From: Vibrio variabilis
Lineage (GTDB): Bacteria; Pseudomonadota; Gammaproteobacteria; Enterobacterales; Vibrionaceae
Direction: 5' to 3'
DNA length: 64,000 nt
NCBI RefSeq assembly: GCF_003263785.1
Contig: NZ_JYJK01000040.1
Coordinates: 62,001-126,000 of the forward strand
The translations under genes were made by a program, and so were the position numbers. Positions 19,456-30,079 of this stretch are shown piece after piece. How positions within the stretch are numbered: position 1 is the first letter of the stretch; every line of letters starts with the position of its first letter. Under the pieces are notes generated by a model. The model had not been told where the DNA came from, searched no databases, and was given only the letters and a program-made list of their open reading frames with translations.

Positions 19456-20697
19456 ATGAAGCAACTTGTTATACTCGACCCTGGGTTAAAAGAGCTGAGC
19501 GGGCACCACCCAGCAAGTATCGAGGCGATTGTAAATGCACTCGACGTATCTCTCGATGCGTTAAACCACCCACGGATAAGTGTCTATTGTCACAAGGAGA
19601 TTTCAACCTCATACGTAGAGCAAAAACGGCAACAAGGAGTCGAAGTTAACGCGCACTTTAGTACTGAGTACTATCAGTATTTTTATCAGTCTCCGACCCG
19701 ACAGCAACTTATACACTACACACTCAACTTAGCCAGTGAGTATTACCAAGCAATATTAAAAGCTGTAGAAAATAAGGATGCTGGCTCTACGGTAATATGG
19801 TGCCACACTCTTGGTTGGCAGCACGCACAAGCGTTATACCTAGCCTTGTCAAATGCACACCAAACAGTGTCCACTTCGAAGTTGAGGCCATACCGGGTAA
19901 TAGTAGGCTTGATGTACCACCCCTTGAGTCGGTTACCTAAACTTGAGCCTGAAGTCATTACACGTAAGATGCATCATGAGCTAGCATTGAAGCGACTTTC
20001 ATCTTTGAGCTCAGTACAGCTATTGGCGGCAGACTTCGAAATACAAGACTACTATCAGCGCTTGTTAAAACGTCCTATTGATATACAGCCGTGCTTGCTA
20101 TTAGGACAAGAGAGCAAGCTGCAACGACAATGCTGGCAGCACAGTAAAAATCAAGTACTACTGTTTACGGGTGACGCGAAGCCCGATAAAGGGTTTACGC
20201 AACTACCTGACTTAATTCGTAGTGTGGTACCAAACTGCCCTGAGCAACAGTTTATCGTGCAGTACACACTCACTAACCAGTCGAGCTCGCTAGCCAGTAT
20301 CGAGAGTCAGCTTAAACAGCTTAGCAATACCTATAGCAACCTCACATTAGTGGATAGGTTTCTTGAACACCAAGAGTTGATGACGCTATTTCAAACCAGT
20401 GAAACCATAGTGCTCAATTATGACTCCGAGACATACCAATACCAGAGCTCTGGCGTCTTGTGGCTGGCGGCATTTTTTGACCTTAAGGTAATAACCCTAA
20501 CCAAGAACTGGCTAGAAAGAGAAGCGAAACGACTGATAAGCGAGGTCACATATTGCGAAAAAAAAACTGAAATCGTGACATCAATTACAAAAAAGTTGTC
20601 ACTCTATAAAAACGAAAAAAAATTTGGCAATACAGGGCATTACAAGAAGTTTCTTTTCGCCCCACTCAATTCTTGGTTACACAGTCAATTTGATTGA
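19456..20697 (+). CDS. GT-B fold glycosyltransferase
   Basis: 413 residues. The C-terminal half has the GT4-like nucleotide-sugar region: LLFTGDAKPDKGF (start of the second Rossmann domain), LVDRFLEHQELMTLFQTSETIVLNYD and YQYQSSGVLWLAAFFD. The N-terminal half has LDPGLKELSGHHPASI, typical of the first domain. Donor and acceptor cannot be told. It lies 24 bp after the coiled-coil gene. Confidence 0.7.
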   Translation: MKQLVILDPGLKELSGHHPASIEAIVNALDVSLDALNHPRISVYCHKEISTSYVEQKRQQGVEVNAHFSTEYYQYFYQSPTRQQLIHYTLNLASEYYQAILKAVENKDAGSTVIWCHTLGWQHAQALYLALSNAHQTVSTSKLRPYRVIVGLMYHPLSRLPKLEPEVITRKMHHELALKRLSSLSSVQLLAADFEIQDYYQRLLKRPIDIQPCLLLGQESKLQRQCWQHSKNQVLLFTGDAKPDKGFTQLPDLIRSVVPNCPEQQFIVQYTLTNQSSSLASIESQLKQLSNTYSNLTLVDRFLEHQELMTLFQTSETIVLNYDSETYQYQSSGVLWLAAFFDLKVITLTKNWLEREAKRLISEVTYCEKKTEIVTSITKKLSLYKNEKKFGNTGHYKKFLFAPLNSWLHSQFD

Positions 20698-20793
20698 ACA
20701 TTAATCACGCAACAACATCTTTATTTTTGAACCGAGATCGAATAACTTATTCCACTCGGTGCTTATTGAGATTAGCCGTATACAGGGAGCAGT

Positions 20794-22566
20794 ATGAGCG
20801 CACAGTCAAACCTTACAACGCCAACATTTTTACAACCAATGACCAACTTAGTTGTATTAGGCGCAGGTGATGGAACTGAACGAGAATCTTTACTTAAGCA
20901 CGAGGCTGAGCAGTTTTACTTGTATGAAGGGCACTCAAGTGCCTACCAAGCTCTATGTGAAACAATGCCTTCTAGCCAGAACATAAAAGTCATCAATCGA
21001 GTGGTTGCCGCGGTAGAAGGAATGACGGATTTTCATCCCCATAAGCCGACACAATTTTCAGGCATCAACACAAAATGGGTGACGCAAGCGTTCAAAAACG
21101 CAGTATGTGAAGGCACACAGCAAGTTCCCGCTCTCTCTTTAGCGAACGTCATTGAGCAGCACCCGTCCTTAAAGAATGCTAACAGTGTAAATGGCTTGAT
21201 CTTAGATTTAAATGGGATTGAATGTGATGTAATCAATGGCACGTCCAGAGAAGTTCTTGACCATTTTAGTTACATTGAACTAAGAACAGTTAAAGCAAAT
21301 CAAGACACCTCAGAACCCATAAGCCAAGCTTGTGCGCTCGCCTCACTGACAAGCCTCGGATTTGAGCTAATTGATATTAAAACATCCGGTCTGATCACTA
21401 CATTAATGTTGACTCGCCAACTGGAACAAACGGAGCCATCGACGCCATTAATGGAATCGATTAGTGAGGCAAGACTAAAACCGCTCCAGGCGGAATTTGA
21501 TGAATACCAGCAAACCGTCTCGGAAGAATTTAGCGCACTACATGAAGAGCTAGACAAACTTATTGAAGAGAAACAAGAGCTAGTCTCTATTATCTCGTCT
21601 CTAGAGTCTCGCATCTCTGAGCTCACTGAGAACAAAACATCATTAGAGACCGAGAACCAAAATCTAGCGACGAGACTCTCAAACAAAGAGTCTGAACTTT
21701 CAAGCAAGTCAAAACAACTGGAAGAGTTGCAAAAAACTTCTCAAACCAAAGAAAGTGACCTAGTCTCTAGTATCTCATCACTAGAGTCTCGCATCTCTGA
21801 GCTCACCAAGAGCAAAACATCATTAGAGACCGAGAACCAAAATCTAGCGAATAGACTCTCAAACAAAGAATCTGAGCTTTCGAACAAATCAAAACAACTA
21901 GAAGTGTTACAGAAAACCGCTCAAGATAAAGAAAGCGACTTAGTCTCTAATATCTCGACTTTAGAATCTCGTGTCTCTGAGCTCACCAAGAGCAAAACAT
22001 CATTAGAGACCGAGAACCAAAATCTAGCAACTAGACTCTCAAACAAAGAGTCTGAACTTTCAAACAAATCAGAACAACTAGAAGTATTACAAAGAACTTC
22101 TCAAACCAAAGAAAGTGATCTAGTCTCTAGTATCTCGACTTTAGAATCTCGCATCTCTGAGCTCGCCGAGAGCAAAGCATCATTAGAGACCGAAAACCAA
22201 AATCTAGCAACGAGACTTTCAAATAAAGAGTCTGAACTTTCAAGTAAGTCAAAACAACTGGAAGAGCTACAACAAGCTTCTAAAGCTAAAGAAAGCAACC
22301 AAGCATCTAGAATCTCATCGCTAGAAAATGAGAACATTGAACTCACTCGCTCCACTCGTTTGAATCAGAAAATGCTTGCTAAATCTCAGGTAGATTTGGA
22401 CGATTTACGTGAAAAGTATACCGCCAAATTACAATCAGAAACGGAGTTAGTTGAACTGATTAAAGAGCTGCGTGAAAAGCTAACAATCGCATCGCAATAT
22501 TACTATCAACTACAGCAAGAGCACCCAGAACTGCTCGCTTATTCTGGCTCAGCTAAAGGCGAGTAA
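20794..22566 (+). CDS. FkbM-like domain protein with long tandem-repeat coiled coil
   Basis: 590 residues. Residues about 15-205 resemble the FkbM methyltransferase fold: LVVLGAGDGTERESLL (SAM loop), FYLYEG, and ILDLNGIECDVINGT near residue 130. Several expected residues vary, so activity is uncertain. From residue 225 the protein is one coiled coil, which holds four full 60-residue repeats (residues 267-506), each with SLESRISEL, SLETENQNLA and RLSNKESELS. The gene ends 2 bp before the next start. FkbM-type proteins O-methylate sugars. This one may instead serve as a scaffold. Confidence 0.7.
   Translation: MSAQSNLTTPTFLQPMTNLVVLGAGDGTERESLLKHEAEQFYLYEGHSSAYQALCETMPSSQNIKVINRVVAAVEGMTDFHPHKPTQFSGINTKWVTQAFKNAVCEGTQQVPALSLANVIEQHPSLKNANSVNGLILDLNGIECDVINGTSREVLDHFSYIELRTVKANQDTSEPISQACALASLTSLGFELIDIKTSGLITTLMLTRQLEQTEPSTPLMESISEARLKPLQAEFDEYQQTVSEEFSALHEELDKLIEEKQELVSIISSLESRISELTENKTSLETENQNLATRLSNKESELSSKSKQLEELQKTSQTKESDLVSSISSLESRISELTKSKTSLETENQNLANRLSNKESELSNKSKQLEVLQKTAQDKESDLVSNISTLESRVSELTKSKTSLETENQNLATRLSNKESELSNKSEQLEVLQRTSQTKESDLVSSISTLESRISELAESKASLETENQNLATRLSNKESELSSKSKQLEELQQASKAKESNQASRISSLENENIELTRSTRLNQKMLAKSQVDLDDLREKYTAKLQSETELVELIKELREKLTIASQYYYQLQQEHPELLAYSGSAKGE
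21592..22311 (+). repeat. Four 180-bp in-frame tandem repeats
   Basis: Units start at 21592, 21772, 21952 and 22132, each beginning with ATCTC, and a partial fifth starts at 22312. The copies are highly similar at the DNA level, including synonymous positions, which points to recent duplication. Each unit encodes exactly 60 residues of coiled coil, so copy changes would keep frame and alter rod length in steps. Confidence 0.95.
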
Positions 22567-22568
22567 AC

Positions 22569-23512
22569 ATGACTAGCTTTAACAGTTTCAAAAAACAGTT
22601 GGATGACGCGCTGGAGTTGCTCGAAAGCTCAGAACAAATAAAACAGCTAAATTTACCTCAAGTCACAGGCGCTCTAATGGTGGATACCGAATCACTATTA
22701 GATAGGTGCGATCAAGTATGTAAAAAGCATGAACAAGAAAAGCCGACTATACGGGTTATTCATCACCTTGCTTGTAGTGGTGGAACGCTGGTATCTAAGT
22801 GTATTTCAGCTATGCCAAACGTTTACTTGTTAAGCGAAATTCATCCTTTCACAGAACTTGGAATGGATTTAGATAATCCAAGCTACAGGCCAACAGATCT
22901 GATTTCGCTTTCAAAGTTTTCAGGTATTCCAAATCATCGGCGATTAGCAGAAAAACTGTTTATAGATGCGTTAAAGCCATCTATAAACACGTAACAGATA
23001 TGGGTGGTATTCTCGTATTACGTGATCACACTCATGCTGACTACTGTGTGTCCGGTGATATCCCAGACAAGAGCGAGCTTGAGTCACTGCTAGAGAAGGA
23101 CTTTAAGGTTAAGTCTATTCTTACAATTCGAAATCCAATAGACTCATATACTTCATTAATTAAAAATGGCTGGGTGCATTTTGCCCCTCAAACATTTGAT
23201 GAATATTGTCGTCGTATATTATTGTTGGTCAAAAATTTCAACGATGACCAAATATTTAGCTATGAAGATTTTATAAAACGCCCTAGCATAGAAATGCAAG
23301 CTTTATGTAAATCATTGGCAATACCTTTTGAAGAGTCTTTTGATGATATGTTTGGTATTTTTCGAGTTACAGGTGATAGTGGAAGAAGTTCTGATATCAT
23401 TGGTGATCGTAGTAGAGTGATAGACGATAATAAAGTTTTAGAATACAAGACATCAGATAATTACAAACTATTAATAGATGAATTTAAAAACAAACTAGAT
23501 TGGTTAGATTAA
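22569..23512 (+). CDS. Sulfotransferase-like protein (one apparent frameshift)
   Basis: About 314 residues after restoring one A near 22969 (frames join as DALKAIYKHVTDMGG). The N-terminal region has a P-loop-like 5'-phosphosulfate loop, HHLACSGGTLVSKCI, followed by MPNVYLLSEIHP. The 3'-phosphate-binding motif appears as ILTIRNPIDSYTSL. These two elements in this order define PAPS-dependent sulfotransferases. The acceptor is presumably a sugar of the capsule. PAPS would be supplied by cysD/cysN/cysC in the same locus. Base use becomes AT-rich from here to about 28.9 kb. Confidence 0.75.
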
Positions 23513-23521
23513 GAGTCCATT

Positions 23522-25822
23522 ATGTTATACAAAAAGTTTCAACTAATTAAAAATGAAATAGATACAGGTAATTATTCACTAGCCTGTAAGTTGTTAGCCG
23601 AGATCGAGTTTGACGAAAAGTCTAATGCAAGTAAAGCTTTGCACGCCGCACTTTTAGAAAAGCTACCTCACTCTGACAACAATGCTTCGTATGCTAAATT
23701 GGAACAGGCTACATATTCGCACCTTTCTGATTTTGACTCTCAAAATATCAAGCCTGGAATTAGTATTGTTTCATGCTGTATGAACCGCAATGAAAATCTA
23801 CTTAAGGCGCTGAAGACTTGGGTTAAATTGCCAGTTGATGAAATTGTGATTGTTGATTGGTCTTCAAAACATCCAGTTTGTGACACTATTAAAGAAATAA
23901 ATGATGCTCGAATTAAAATATTGCGCGTTGAAGATGAAAGTAAATGGGTGCTTACTTATGGGTTTAACGTTGGCCTTCGTTTCGCCTCTTACTCTAAAGT
24001 ATTCAAGTTTGATGCTGACATCGAAGTAAGTGAGGACTTTCTTGAAAGAAATAGTATCAACTCTCAGCAGTTTGTACGTGGCTATTGGAAGTCTGCACTA
24101 GATCAAGGCCTAGACTCTCAAGTCTTTGTAAATGGCTCTTTTGGTGCCTATAAACAGCACCTTAAAGATATAGGTTATTACAACGAACTTATCCGAACGT
24201 ACGGATGGGATGATTCTGACCTTTATGAGCGATTAGCCTCGAATTGCGGCTTAAGTACCACTTACTTGGACTTTAAATCAATACTTCACATGGAGCAGAA
24301 AGCAGGTGACCGTACAGCCCATCAAGATGTAATTATCGATAACTATCTAGGAGTAGTTCCTACTACAGAGTTCAACAATCAAAGAAATAAATTCATTGGC
24401 AGAACGACTGAATACTGGAATATTAATCGATTGCAAAACTATGATATTATCAAACTAGATAACAATAATTGGGCATTAAAGAGAACAACTCAAGAAATTA
24501 ACATTCCAAATTATTTAATAGCGGATGCTAACTCATATGCTGCTATGCATTTTTTATGGCATCGAGAACCTCAGTTAATTTCAAAGTCTAGCTTATATAA
24601 AGAACTTGCTCAATTCATCTTCCGTGAATATGAGTCAGGTGTTCATTTTGATATAACAAAAGAACTGTTAGGTGAGCTAGATAACAATCACATGGTAATA
24701 GAGTTTAATAGCAAAAACTCTTCCTTTAGAGATTTCTTGAATGAATGTATCAATATTGCCAAATCAAAGAGAATGCGTCTTTACGCTTTAGTACATGGTG
24801 ATAGCTTTCTGCACAAACGTTTAGGTGATTTGAATGGATTTGTAGAAGTAATTACTCTTACTGAAACCTTAGCGAGTGCTATTTCAGAAGTTAGAACAAA
24901 AAACGGTCTCGAACCAATTTCGATCGATAATATGCCACTTTCTAAAGAGACAGTTGAAAAAACATTAGAATCTCTTTTCAATCCAAAAGTGTACATAGAC
25001 GCACAACATGGCTTAGGTAATCGTATTCGAGCTATTGGCTCAGCGGCTGCGATTGCAAATAAAACTGGACGTGAACTAGTAATTGTTTGGCAATCAGATC
25101 ATCACTGTGAGTGTGAATTTGATGACTTATTCGACTATCAAGGAAAGGTAATTAAGGAGTCTTTTCTTAATGAAGCTTCTCTGAGCATGGATGTATACAA
25201 TTATATGGAGATTGAAGCTGGATCTTGTAAAGATAAGCTTATAGAAATTAACGACTCCAGTCATTTGTATCTGAGAGCGGCCTATACATTTAACTCTCCT
25301 TATTCACACTGGGACACAGAAAATGAATTTATTCGTAGCCTAATCCCAACTAAAGAAATACAGGATCTAGTAGAAGATTTTAATTTAAGTAATTGCATTG
25401 CTGCGCACATTCGTATGGAAGCAGGTGCTGGATTAGATCATAACACTTATGACTCCGTAGAAAACTGGACTCAAGAGGGACATGACCAATTGCACTTCTG
25501 GAGAGAGAAAAGTCATTACTCGCACTTTATCAAGCGAATAGATGAAATTCTAAATAGTAATAGTAATGTCAAATTATTCTTGGCAACAGACCTTCCAGAA
25601 ACTTACTCAGTTTTTGAAGATTATTATGGTGAAAGGCTAGTTTACCTTAAGCGTGAACTATACGATCGTTCAAAAGAACAAATTAAGTATGCCTTGGCTG
25701 ATGCAATTTTGCTTAGTAGGGCTAGTAAGTTACTAGGTAGTACTTGGAGTTCCTTTAGCGAATTAGCTATGCGAATGTCAACTACCTATAGAGAAATAGA
25801 AATGAGCGGTAGAGATTTTTAA
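23522..25822 (+). CDS. Two-domain glycosyltransferase: GT2 plus NodZ/FUT8-like fucosyltransferase
   Basis: 766 residues. Residues about 79-260 form a GT2 domain (ISIVSCCMNRNENLLKAL, EIVIVDWSS, KVFKFDADIEV with DAD as DxD, GWDDSDLYERL). Residues about 490-766 match alpha-1,6-fucosyltransferase/NodZ-type enzymes: YIDAQHGLGNRIRAIGS (donor loop), CIAAHIRMEAG (HxR motif) and LLGSTWSSFSELAMRMS near the C-terminus. A middle stretch of about 200 residues links them. With gmd and fcl nearby, the C-terminal half likely uses GDP-L-fucose and the N-terminal half adds another sugar. The fusion suggests a disaccharide unit is built by one protein. The assignment to a specific GT family is by motif only. 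Confidence 0.7.
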   Translation: MLYKKFQLIKNEIDTGNYSLACKLLAEIEFDEKSNASKALHAALLEKLPHSDNNASYAKLEQATYSHLSDFDSQNIKPGISIVSCCMNRNENLLKALKTWVKLPVDEIVIVDWSSKHPVCDTIKEINDARIKILRVEDESKWVLTYGFNVGLRFASYSKVFKFDADIEVSEDFLERNSINSQQFVRGYWKSALDQGLDSQVFVNGSFGAYKQHLKDIGYYNELIRTYGWDDSDLYERLASNCGLSTTYLDFKSILHMEQKAGDRTAHQDVIIDNYLGVVPTTEFNNQRNKFIGRTTEYWNINRLQNYDIIKLDNNNWALKRTTQEINIPNYLIADANSYAAMHFLWHREPQLISKSSLYKELAQFIFREYESGVHFDITKELLGELDNNHMVIEFNSKNSSFRDFLNECINIAKSKRMRLYALVHGDSFLHKRLGDLNGFVEVITLTETLASAISEVRTKNGLEPISIDNMPLSKETVEKTLESLFNPKVYIDAQHGLGNRIRAIGSAAAIANKTGRELVIVWQSDHHCECEFDDLFDYQGKVIKESFLNEASLSMDVYNYMEIEAGSCKDKLIEINDSSHLYLRAAYTFNSPYSHWDTENEFIRSLIPTKEIQDLVEDFNLSNCIAAHIRMEAGAGLDHNTYDSVENWTQEGHDQLHFWREKSHYSHFIKRIDEILNSNSNVKLFLATDLPETYSVFEDYYGERLVYLKRELYDRSKEQIKYALADAILLSRASKLLGSTWSSFSELAMRMSTTYREIEMSGRDF

Positions 25823-25824
25823 AG

Positions 25825-26964
25825 ATGAACGATAAGAAAATTGGAATTGTTGGTACTCACGGTAGAGTTGATGACTGTTGTTTTTATGATACAGAGGTTC
25901 TATTATCCAAAGTTGGCCAAAACACTGGTAATCTACTATTCCAATATGCAGTAACAAAAGCGATTGATGAAGATAAAGTTATAATTGGCACAGATATCCC
26001 TTGGGATGTCGAGCTAGTAAAAAAAACCTGCCGACTAATCGTTATTCCTTCAGCAAACTTCATCCGAGAAAATTTTGACTTCTCAGGGTTTGTTGATTTT
26101 TTGGACAACACTGGATTGCCTCTTGTTTTCCTTGGGTTGGGTGCACAGGCGAAAGATTATGATCAAACTACATTTAATTTTCATCCAAGCATCGAGAAGC
26201 TCATTCGACTAGTAAAAGAACGTTGCGTCGTAGCGGGATTGCGAGGCGAATTTACTAAGAAGCTACTTGAACGATATGGCGTTACAAATACTGAAGTAAT
26301 AGGGTGTCCAACCAACTTTATTAACAGAAATGAGAACTTTATTTCGAACCTAGAGAGGAAGTGGGATCGAGAGATTCTATCATTTGTTGCAACAGGAGAC
26401 GAACCTTGGCCTAGCGATCTATCTAAGAGAGACGCTGAAAGACAAATGATTGATTGGATTGACTCTGGTGCAGGTATCTATTTGCAGCAATCAGTTGCAC
26501 CTTTTATAAAGTATGCTCGCCAGAATAACCCTAACCAACAAGAAAGCGTACCTGAGCACCATGAAGAAAGTTTAAGAATGGCGATCGCACCTAACATGTC
26601 GACGAAGGAGTTTAGAGCCTTTGTTGCAACTAAGATGCGCCTATACTATTCAGTAGACCAGTGGTTAGAGGACTCCGCACGCTTTGACTTTTCTATTGGA
26701 CTGAGACTTCACGGAAATATGGCTGCTTGGCAAAGTGGCACACCTGCGATATGGATATACCATGACTCAAGGACGCGAGAACTAGCAGAAACCATGGCCT
26801 TACCACACATTAGTCACAATGATTTCCTAAATGTGAACTCTCTTGCTGAACTCCGCCACAACATCAAGTTTGATTTCTCCGATTATAGCGCCAGACGCCA
26901 TCAACTACTTGATAGATATAAAAATATCCTTCAAGGTGCTGGAATATCTCATGTATTTAATTGA
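25825..26964 (+). CDS. Polysaccharide pyruvyl transferase family protein
   Basis: 379 residues with KIGIVGTHGRVDDCCFYDTE, LVFLGLGAQAKDY, VAGLRGEFTKKLLERYG, EVIGCPTNF and SIGLRLHGNMAAWQSGTPAIWI. The last (RxHG) and the GCP motif are hallmarks of the CsaB/WcaK pyruvyltransferase family, which adds pyruvate ketals from PEP to sugars and so gives the polymer negative charge. It starts 2 bp after the GT fusion gene, and the next gene starts inside its 3' end. Confidence 0.75.
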   Translation: MNDKKIGIVGTHGRVDDCCFYDTEVLLSKVGQNTGNLLFQYAVTKAIDEDKVIIGTDIPWDVELVKKTCRLIVIPSANFIRENFDFSGFVDFLDNTGLPLVFLGLGAQAKDYDQTTFNFHPSIEKLIRLVKERCVVAGLRGEFTKKLLERYGVTNTEVIGCPTNFINRNENFISNLERKWDREILSFVATGDEPWPSDLSKRDAERQMIDWIDSGAGIYLQQSVAPFIKYARQNNPNQQESVPEHHEESLRMAIAPNMSTKEFRAFVATKMRLYYSVDQWLEDSARFDFSIGLRLHGNMAAWQSGTPAIWIYHDSRTRELAETMALPHISHNDFLNVNSLAELRHNIKFDFSDYSARRHQLLDRYKNILQGAGISHVFN

Positions 26965-28912
26965 TGCCTCTAGTATTTATACTCCAGGCTCAGGATTAAT
27001 AGACGGGGATTCCATCCCCGTCTTCCTAAAGTCAGATGGAAATATTTCTAGGTTGGCATTCAACCTGGTTGAACCTTCAACTGTAGATGAATCAAGCTTT
27101 CTGACCTTTTCTCTGTCTACTACAACTTCGAAATTGATCACTGCCGATATTCTAAAGGGGGATTTCGGTTACCCTGAAATATCATTACAAAATTCTTTAG
27201 GTCAAGTTGTTCGATTCAGAAGAGGCAATATGAAAGACTTCATCCTAGGCTTGTCTGATGACAGGTGCTTTGAAGTAAGCCTTCCATGTAGCTCTTTTCT
27301 TCATCACACTGACCTTAAGAGTAACATAGATGCTTCTACAAACTTCTTTGCAAGTCCAATAACAAAAGTTTCCTTTGATTTTTTGTCTAACCCAAAAGGA
27401 GATATTGAACTTACCATCACTAAGCCTAGATTTACAGTGGCCAGAAAAAAGGCGGTTTGTGCAACAAAACTTCTCGATATTTTTCGTATAAATAATGCCG
27501 CTTTTCTACCTCCGGTTATCACAGAATTTGGAGTGTTTAACTTATCAGTAAGTCCCAACAACCTATGCTCCCAGCTATACAAAGAGGGTATTTCACTTTC
27601 CTATGAGGTTTCTCAGGACGGAAGAATATTCTCATCTCGTACCGTCCCTTTAAATAACAGTGTTATTATAAGCTTTAATATACCTAAATTTGGCGCAGCA
27701 CAGTTGTCTCTTCGATTGATTCATAGCGATGTTGTCGTCGCTGAGTCACATAATAGCTATGTAAAGACTTTGCCTGCCGGCAGGGCTTGCTACTCTTTAG
27801 GTATTTCTGACGCGACCAACTTCCACGGCACGCATATGTTAGGTAGCAAAGTCCATCGACTTATCGTCAGTTTAAACTCCATTGTGAAAGAAAATGGCAC
27901 CTATCGTTTTTCTGGTGATAACAATCCATTCTACAATATCAATGCTATTAATAACGCTACTATCTATATAGCTTTTAAAGGGATGCCCAAATGGCTCAGC
28001 CGAAGTTCAAATTCAGACTACGGCCGCTATGCCCCAGTTTGCTATGATGAATATTCTAAGCTCATAAGTTGGATTGCAAGCCAGCTTCAAGAAGGAAACA
28101 GATATTGTATTGAAAGCTGGAATGAAGCAAACGTCATTTATGAATGGAATGACACTTTAGACTCTTTACGAAAGCTCCACTCTGCAACATATACTGGGAT
28201 AAAATCAATTAATCCTTGTATAAAAGTCTTGTCACCATCCAGTACAAGCTGGGATTTTGGGTACTTCAAAAAACTTGATGATGTTGGCATTCTGGATAAC
28301 TCGGATGGTTTATCTTTACATGGTTACACATATTCACCTGAGCAAAGCCATAAGTTATTTACAATGCTTGAAGAGTTTGTTAGCCGCAAGTCAAAGATCC
28401 ATAAAGAATTTAAAGCTCATATTACAGAGATTGGGTTTCGCACCCCAGCCTTTAGCATTCTAGAGCAATCGGAGTATTTATCTTTATTTACTCTACACTC
28501 ACACTTCTCGAAGTATGTACAATGTATCAACTGGTTTCGTTATCAGAATTTAAGACTAGAGTCTGAACTCTTTTACGACCAAAATAACAGTTCTGGTTAT
28601 GCTATGATAGGCCATCAAAACTTGTATGCCAGACCAAGTTACGCAGCTTTTCGATGGTTAAATACATTACTGTTTTCAACAGAGCCTTACTCTGTTGAAA
28701 ATAATGGCGCTTCGATTTTATTTTCAGGCAAATATAAGAAATCAGAAAAGATTATAGCATCCTTTTGTAGACATAAAAGACACAAACAACTAACAGAAAA
28801 TGCAAATATAGTTCATAATAAGCCTCTATGCATTTATGATGCCTACGGGAATGAATTAGACTTTAATCAAATTACAGACCACAGACTGATTTATTTAATC
28901 AGTACAACTTAA
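26951..28912 (+). CDS. Glycoside hydrolase-like protein (clan A type), no signal peptide
   Basis: About 653 residues from the ATG at 26951, overlapping the previous gene by 14 bp; an earlier in-frame start would overlap by 120 bp and is disfavoured. The N-terminal 300 residues look beta-rich. The C-terminal part looks like a TIM barrel: [13 protein letters not shown] with candidate acid/base Glu392, [11 protein letters not shown], and HITEIGF with candidate nucleophile Glu493. Two Glu about 100 residues apart, on NE and TE motifs, fit clan GH-A retaining glycosidases such as GH39-like enzymes. No signal peptide is seen, so it may act in the cytoplasm on the polymer or on lipid-linked intermediates. 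The substrate is unknown. Confidence 0.6.
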   Translation: MYLIDASSIYTPGSGLIDGDSIPVFLKSDGNISRLAFNLVEPSTVDESSFLTFSLSTTTSKLITADILKGDFGYPEISLQNSLGQVVRFRRGNMKDFILGLSDDRCFEVSLPCSSFLHHTDLKSNIDASTNFFASPITKVSFDFLSNPKGDIELTITKPRFTVARKKAVCATKLLDIFRINNAAFLPPVITEFGVFNLSVSPNNLCSQLYKEGISLSYEVSQDGRIFSSRTVPLNNSVIISFNIPKFGAAQLSLRLIHSDVVVAESHNSYVKTLPAGRACYSLGISDATNFHGTHMLGSKVHRLIVSLNSIVKENGTYRFSGDNNPFYNINAINNATIYIAFKGMPKWLSRSSNSDYGRYAPVCYDEYSKLISWIASQLQEGNRYCIESWNEANVIYEWNDTLDSLRKLHSATYTGIKSINPCIKVLSPSSTSWDFGYFKKLDDVGILDNSDGLSLHGYTYSPEQSHKLFTMLEEFVSRKSKIHKEFKAHITEIGFRTPAFSILEQSEYLSLFTLHSHFSKYVQCINWFRYQNLRLESELFYDQNNSSGYAMIGHQNLYARPSYAAFRWLNTLLFSTEPYSVENNGASILFSGKYKKSEKIIASFCRHKRHKQLTENANIVHNKPLCIYDAYGNELDFNQITDHRLIYLISTT

Positions 28913-28926
28913 CAATAGGTAGCACA

Positions 28927-30066
28927 ATGAAAAAGGCACTCATCACTGGAATTACTGGTCAGGATGGTTCATATTTAGCTGAGTTTCTTTTAGAAAAAGG
29001 TTACGAAGTTCATGGTATTAAACGCCGCGCCTCTTCTTTCAATACTGAACGAGTGGATCACATCTATCAAGACCCACACGTAGATAACCCCAATTTTGTA
29101 CTTCACTATGGTGACCTTACAGATACGTCCAATCTAACACGTATCTTAAAAGAAGTTCAGCCGGATGAAGTATACAATTTGGGTGCACAATCTCACGTTG
29201 CAGTATCATTTGAGGCTCCGGAGTACACAGCTGACGTAGATGCAATGGGAACGCTTCGTCTTCTAGAGGCAATCCGTTTCTTGGGCTTAGAAAAGAAAAC
29301 GCGTTTCTACCAAGCATCAACTTCTGAGCTATATGGCTTAGTTCAGGAAATTCCGCAAAAAGAGACAACCCCATTCCACCCACGTTCTCCCTACGCTGTG
29401 GCGAAAATGTATGCTTACTGGATCACTGTAAACTACCGTGAAGCTTACGGTATGTATGCGTGTAATGGCATTCTATTCAACCACGAGTCACCTCGCCGTG
29501 GTGAAACCTTCGTAACTCGTAAGATCACGCGTGCAATCGCCAATATAGCCCAAGGTTTAGAGCCATGTTTATACCTTGGCAACATGGACGCACTTCGCGA
29601 CTGGGGTCACGCTAAAGATTACGTTCGCATGCAGTGGATGATGCTACAGCAAGACCAGGCAGAAGATTTTGTTATTGCAACTGGAAAACAGATCTCAGTA
29701 CGTGAATTTGTTCGCTTATCAGCAAAAGAAGCAGGCATTACGTTAGAGTTCTCTGGCGAAGGTGTTGAAGAGATTGCCACTGTTGTGGCTATTGAGGGTA
29801 ACAATGCTCCAGGCGTTACGGTTGGTGACATCATTGTTAAAGTAGACCCTCGTTACTTCCGTCCAGCAGAAGTTGAGACTCTGTTAGGTGACCCAACGAA
29901 AGCAAAAGAAAAGCTTGGCTGGGTACCGGAGATTACGGTTGAAGAAATGTGTTCAGAAATGGTGGCTTACGACTTAAACAAAGCCAAACAACATGCTCTG
30001 CTAAAAGAACATGGCTTTGATGTATCGGTAGCCAAAGAAAACACACCAAATATTAAAATGAACTAA
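28927..30066 (+). CDS. gmd: GDP-mannose 4,6-dehydratase
   Basis: 379 residues with [21 protein letters not shown] (NADP loop), [35 protein letters not shown] (YxxxK), [18 protein letters not shown] and [16 protein letters not shown]. This is the full Gmd signature. It converts GDP-mannose to the 4-keto-6-deoxy sugar used by Fcl. It begins 14 bp after the glycosidase-like gene. A hairpin follows it. Confidence 0.95.
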   Translation: MKKALITGITGQDGSYLAEFLLEKGYEVHGIKRRASSFNTERVDHIYQDPHVDNPNFVLHYGDLTDTSNLTRILKEVQPDEVYNLGAQSHVAVSFEAPEYTADVDAMGTLRLLEAIRFLGLEKKTRFYQASTSELYGLVQEIPQKETTPFHPRSPYAVAKMYAYWITVNYREAYGMYACNGILFNHESPRRGETFVTRKITRAIANIAQGLEPCLYLGNMDALRDWGHAKDYVRMQWMMLQQDQAEDFVIATGKQISVREFVRLSAKEAGITLEFSGEGVEEIATVVAIEGNNAPGVTVGDIIVKVDPRYFRPAEVETLLGDPTKAKEKLGWVPEITVEEMCSEMVAYDLNKAKQHALLKEHGFDVSVAKENTPNIKMN

Positions 30067-30079
30067 AGGCTGGATATTG

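Noticed and set aside
20794..21410. FkbM-like region as a confirmed methyltransferase
   Set aside because: The SAM loop and the D-x-x-G-x-E segment look altered; kept only as FkbM-like.
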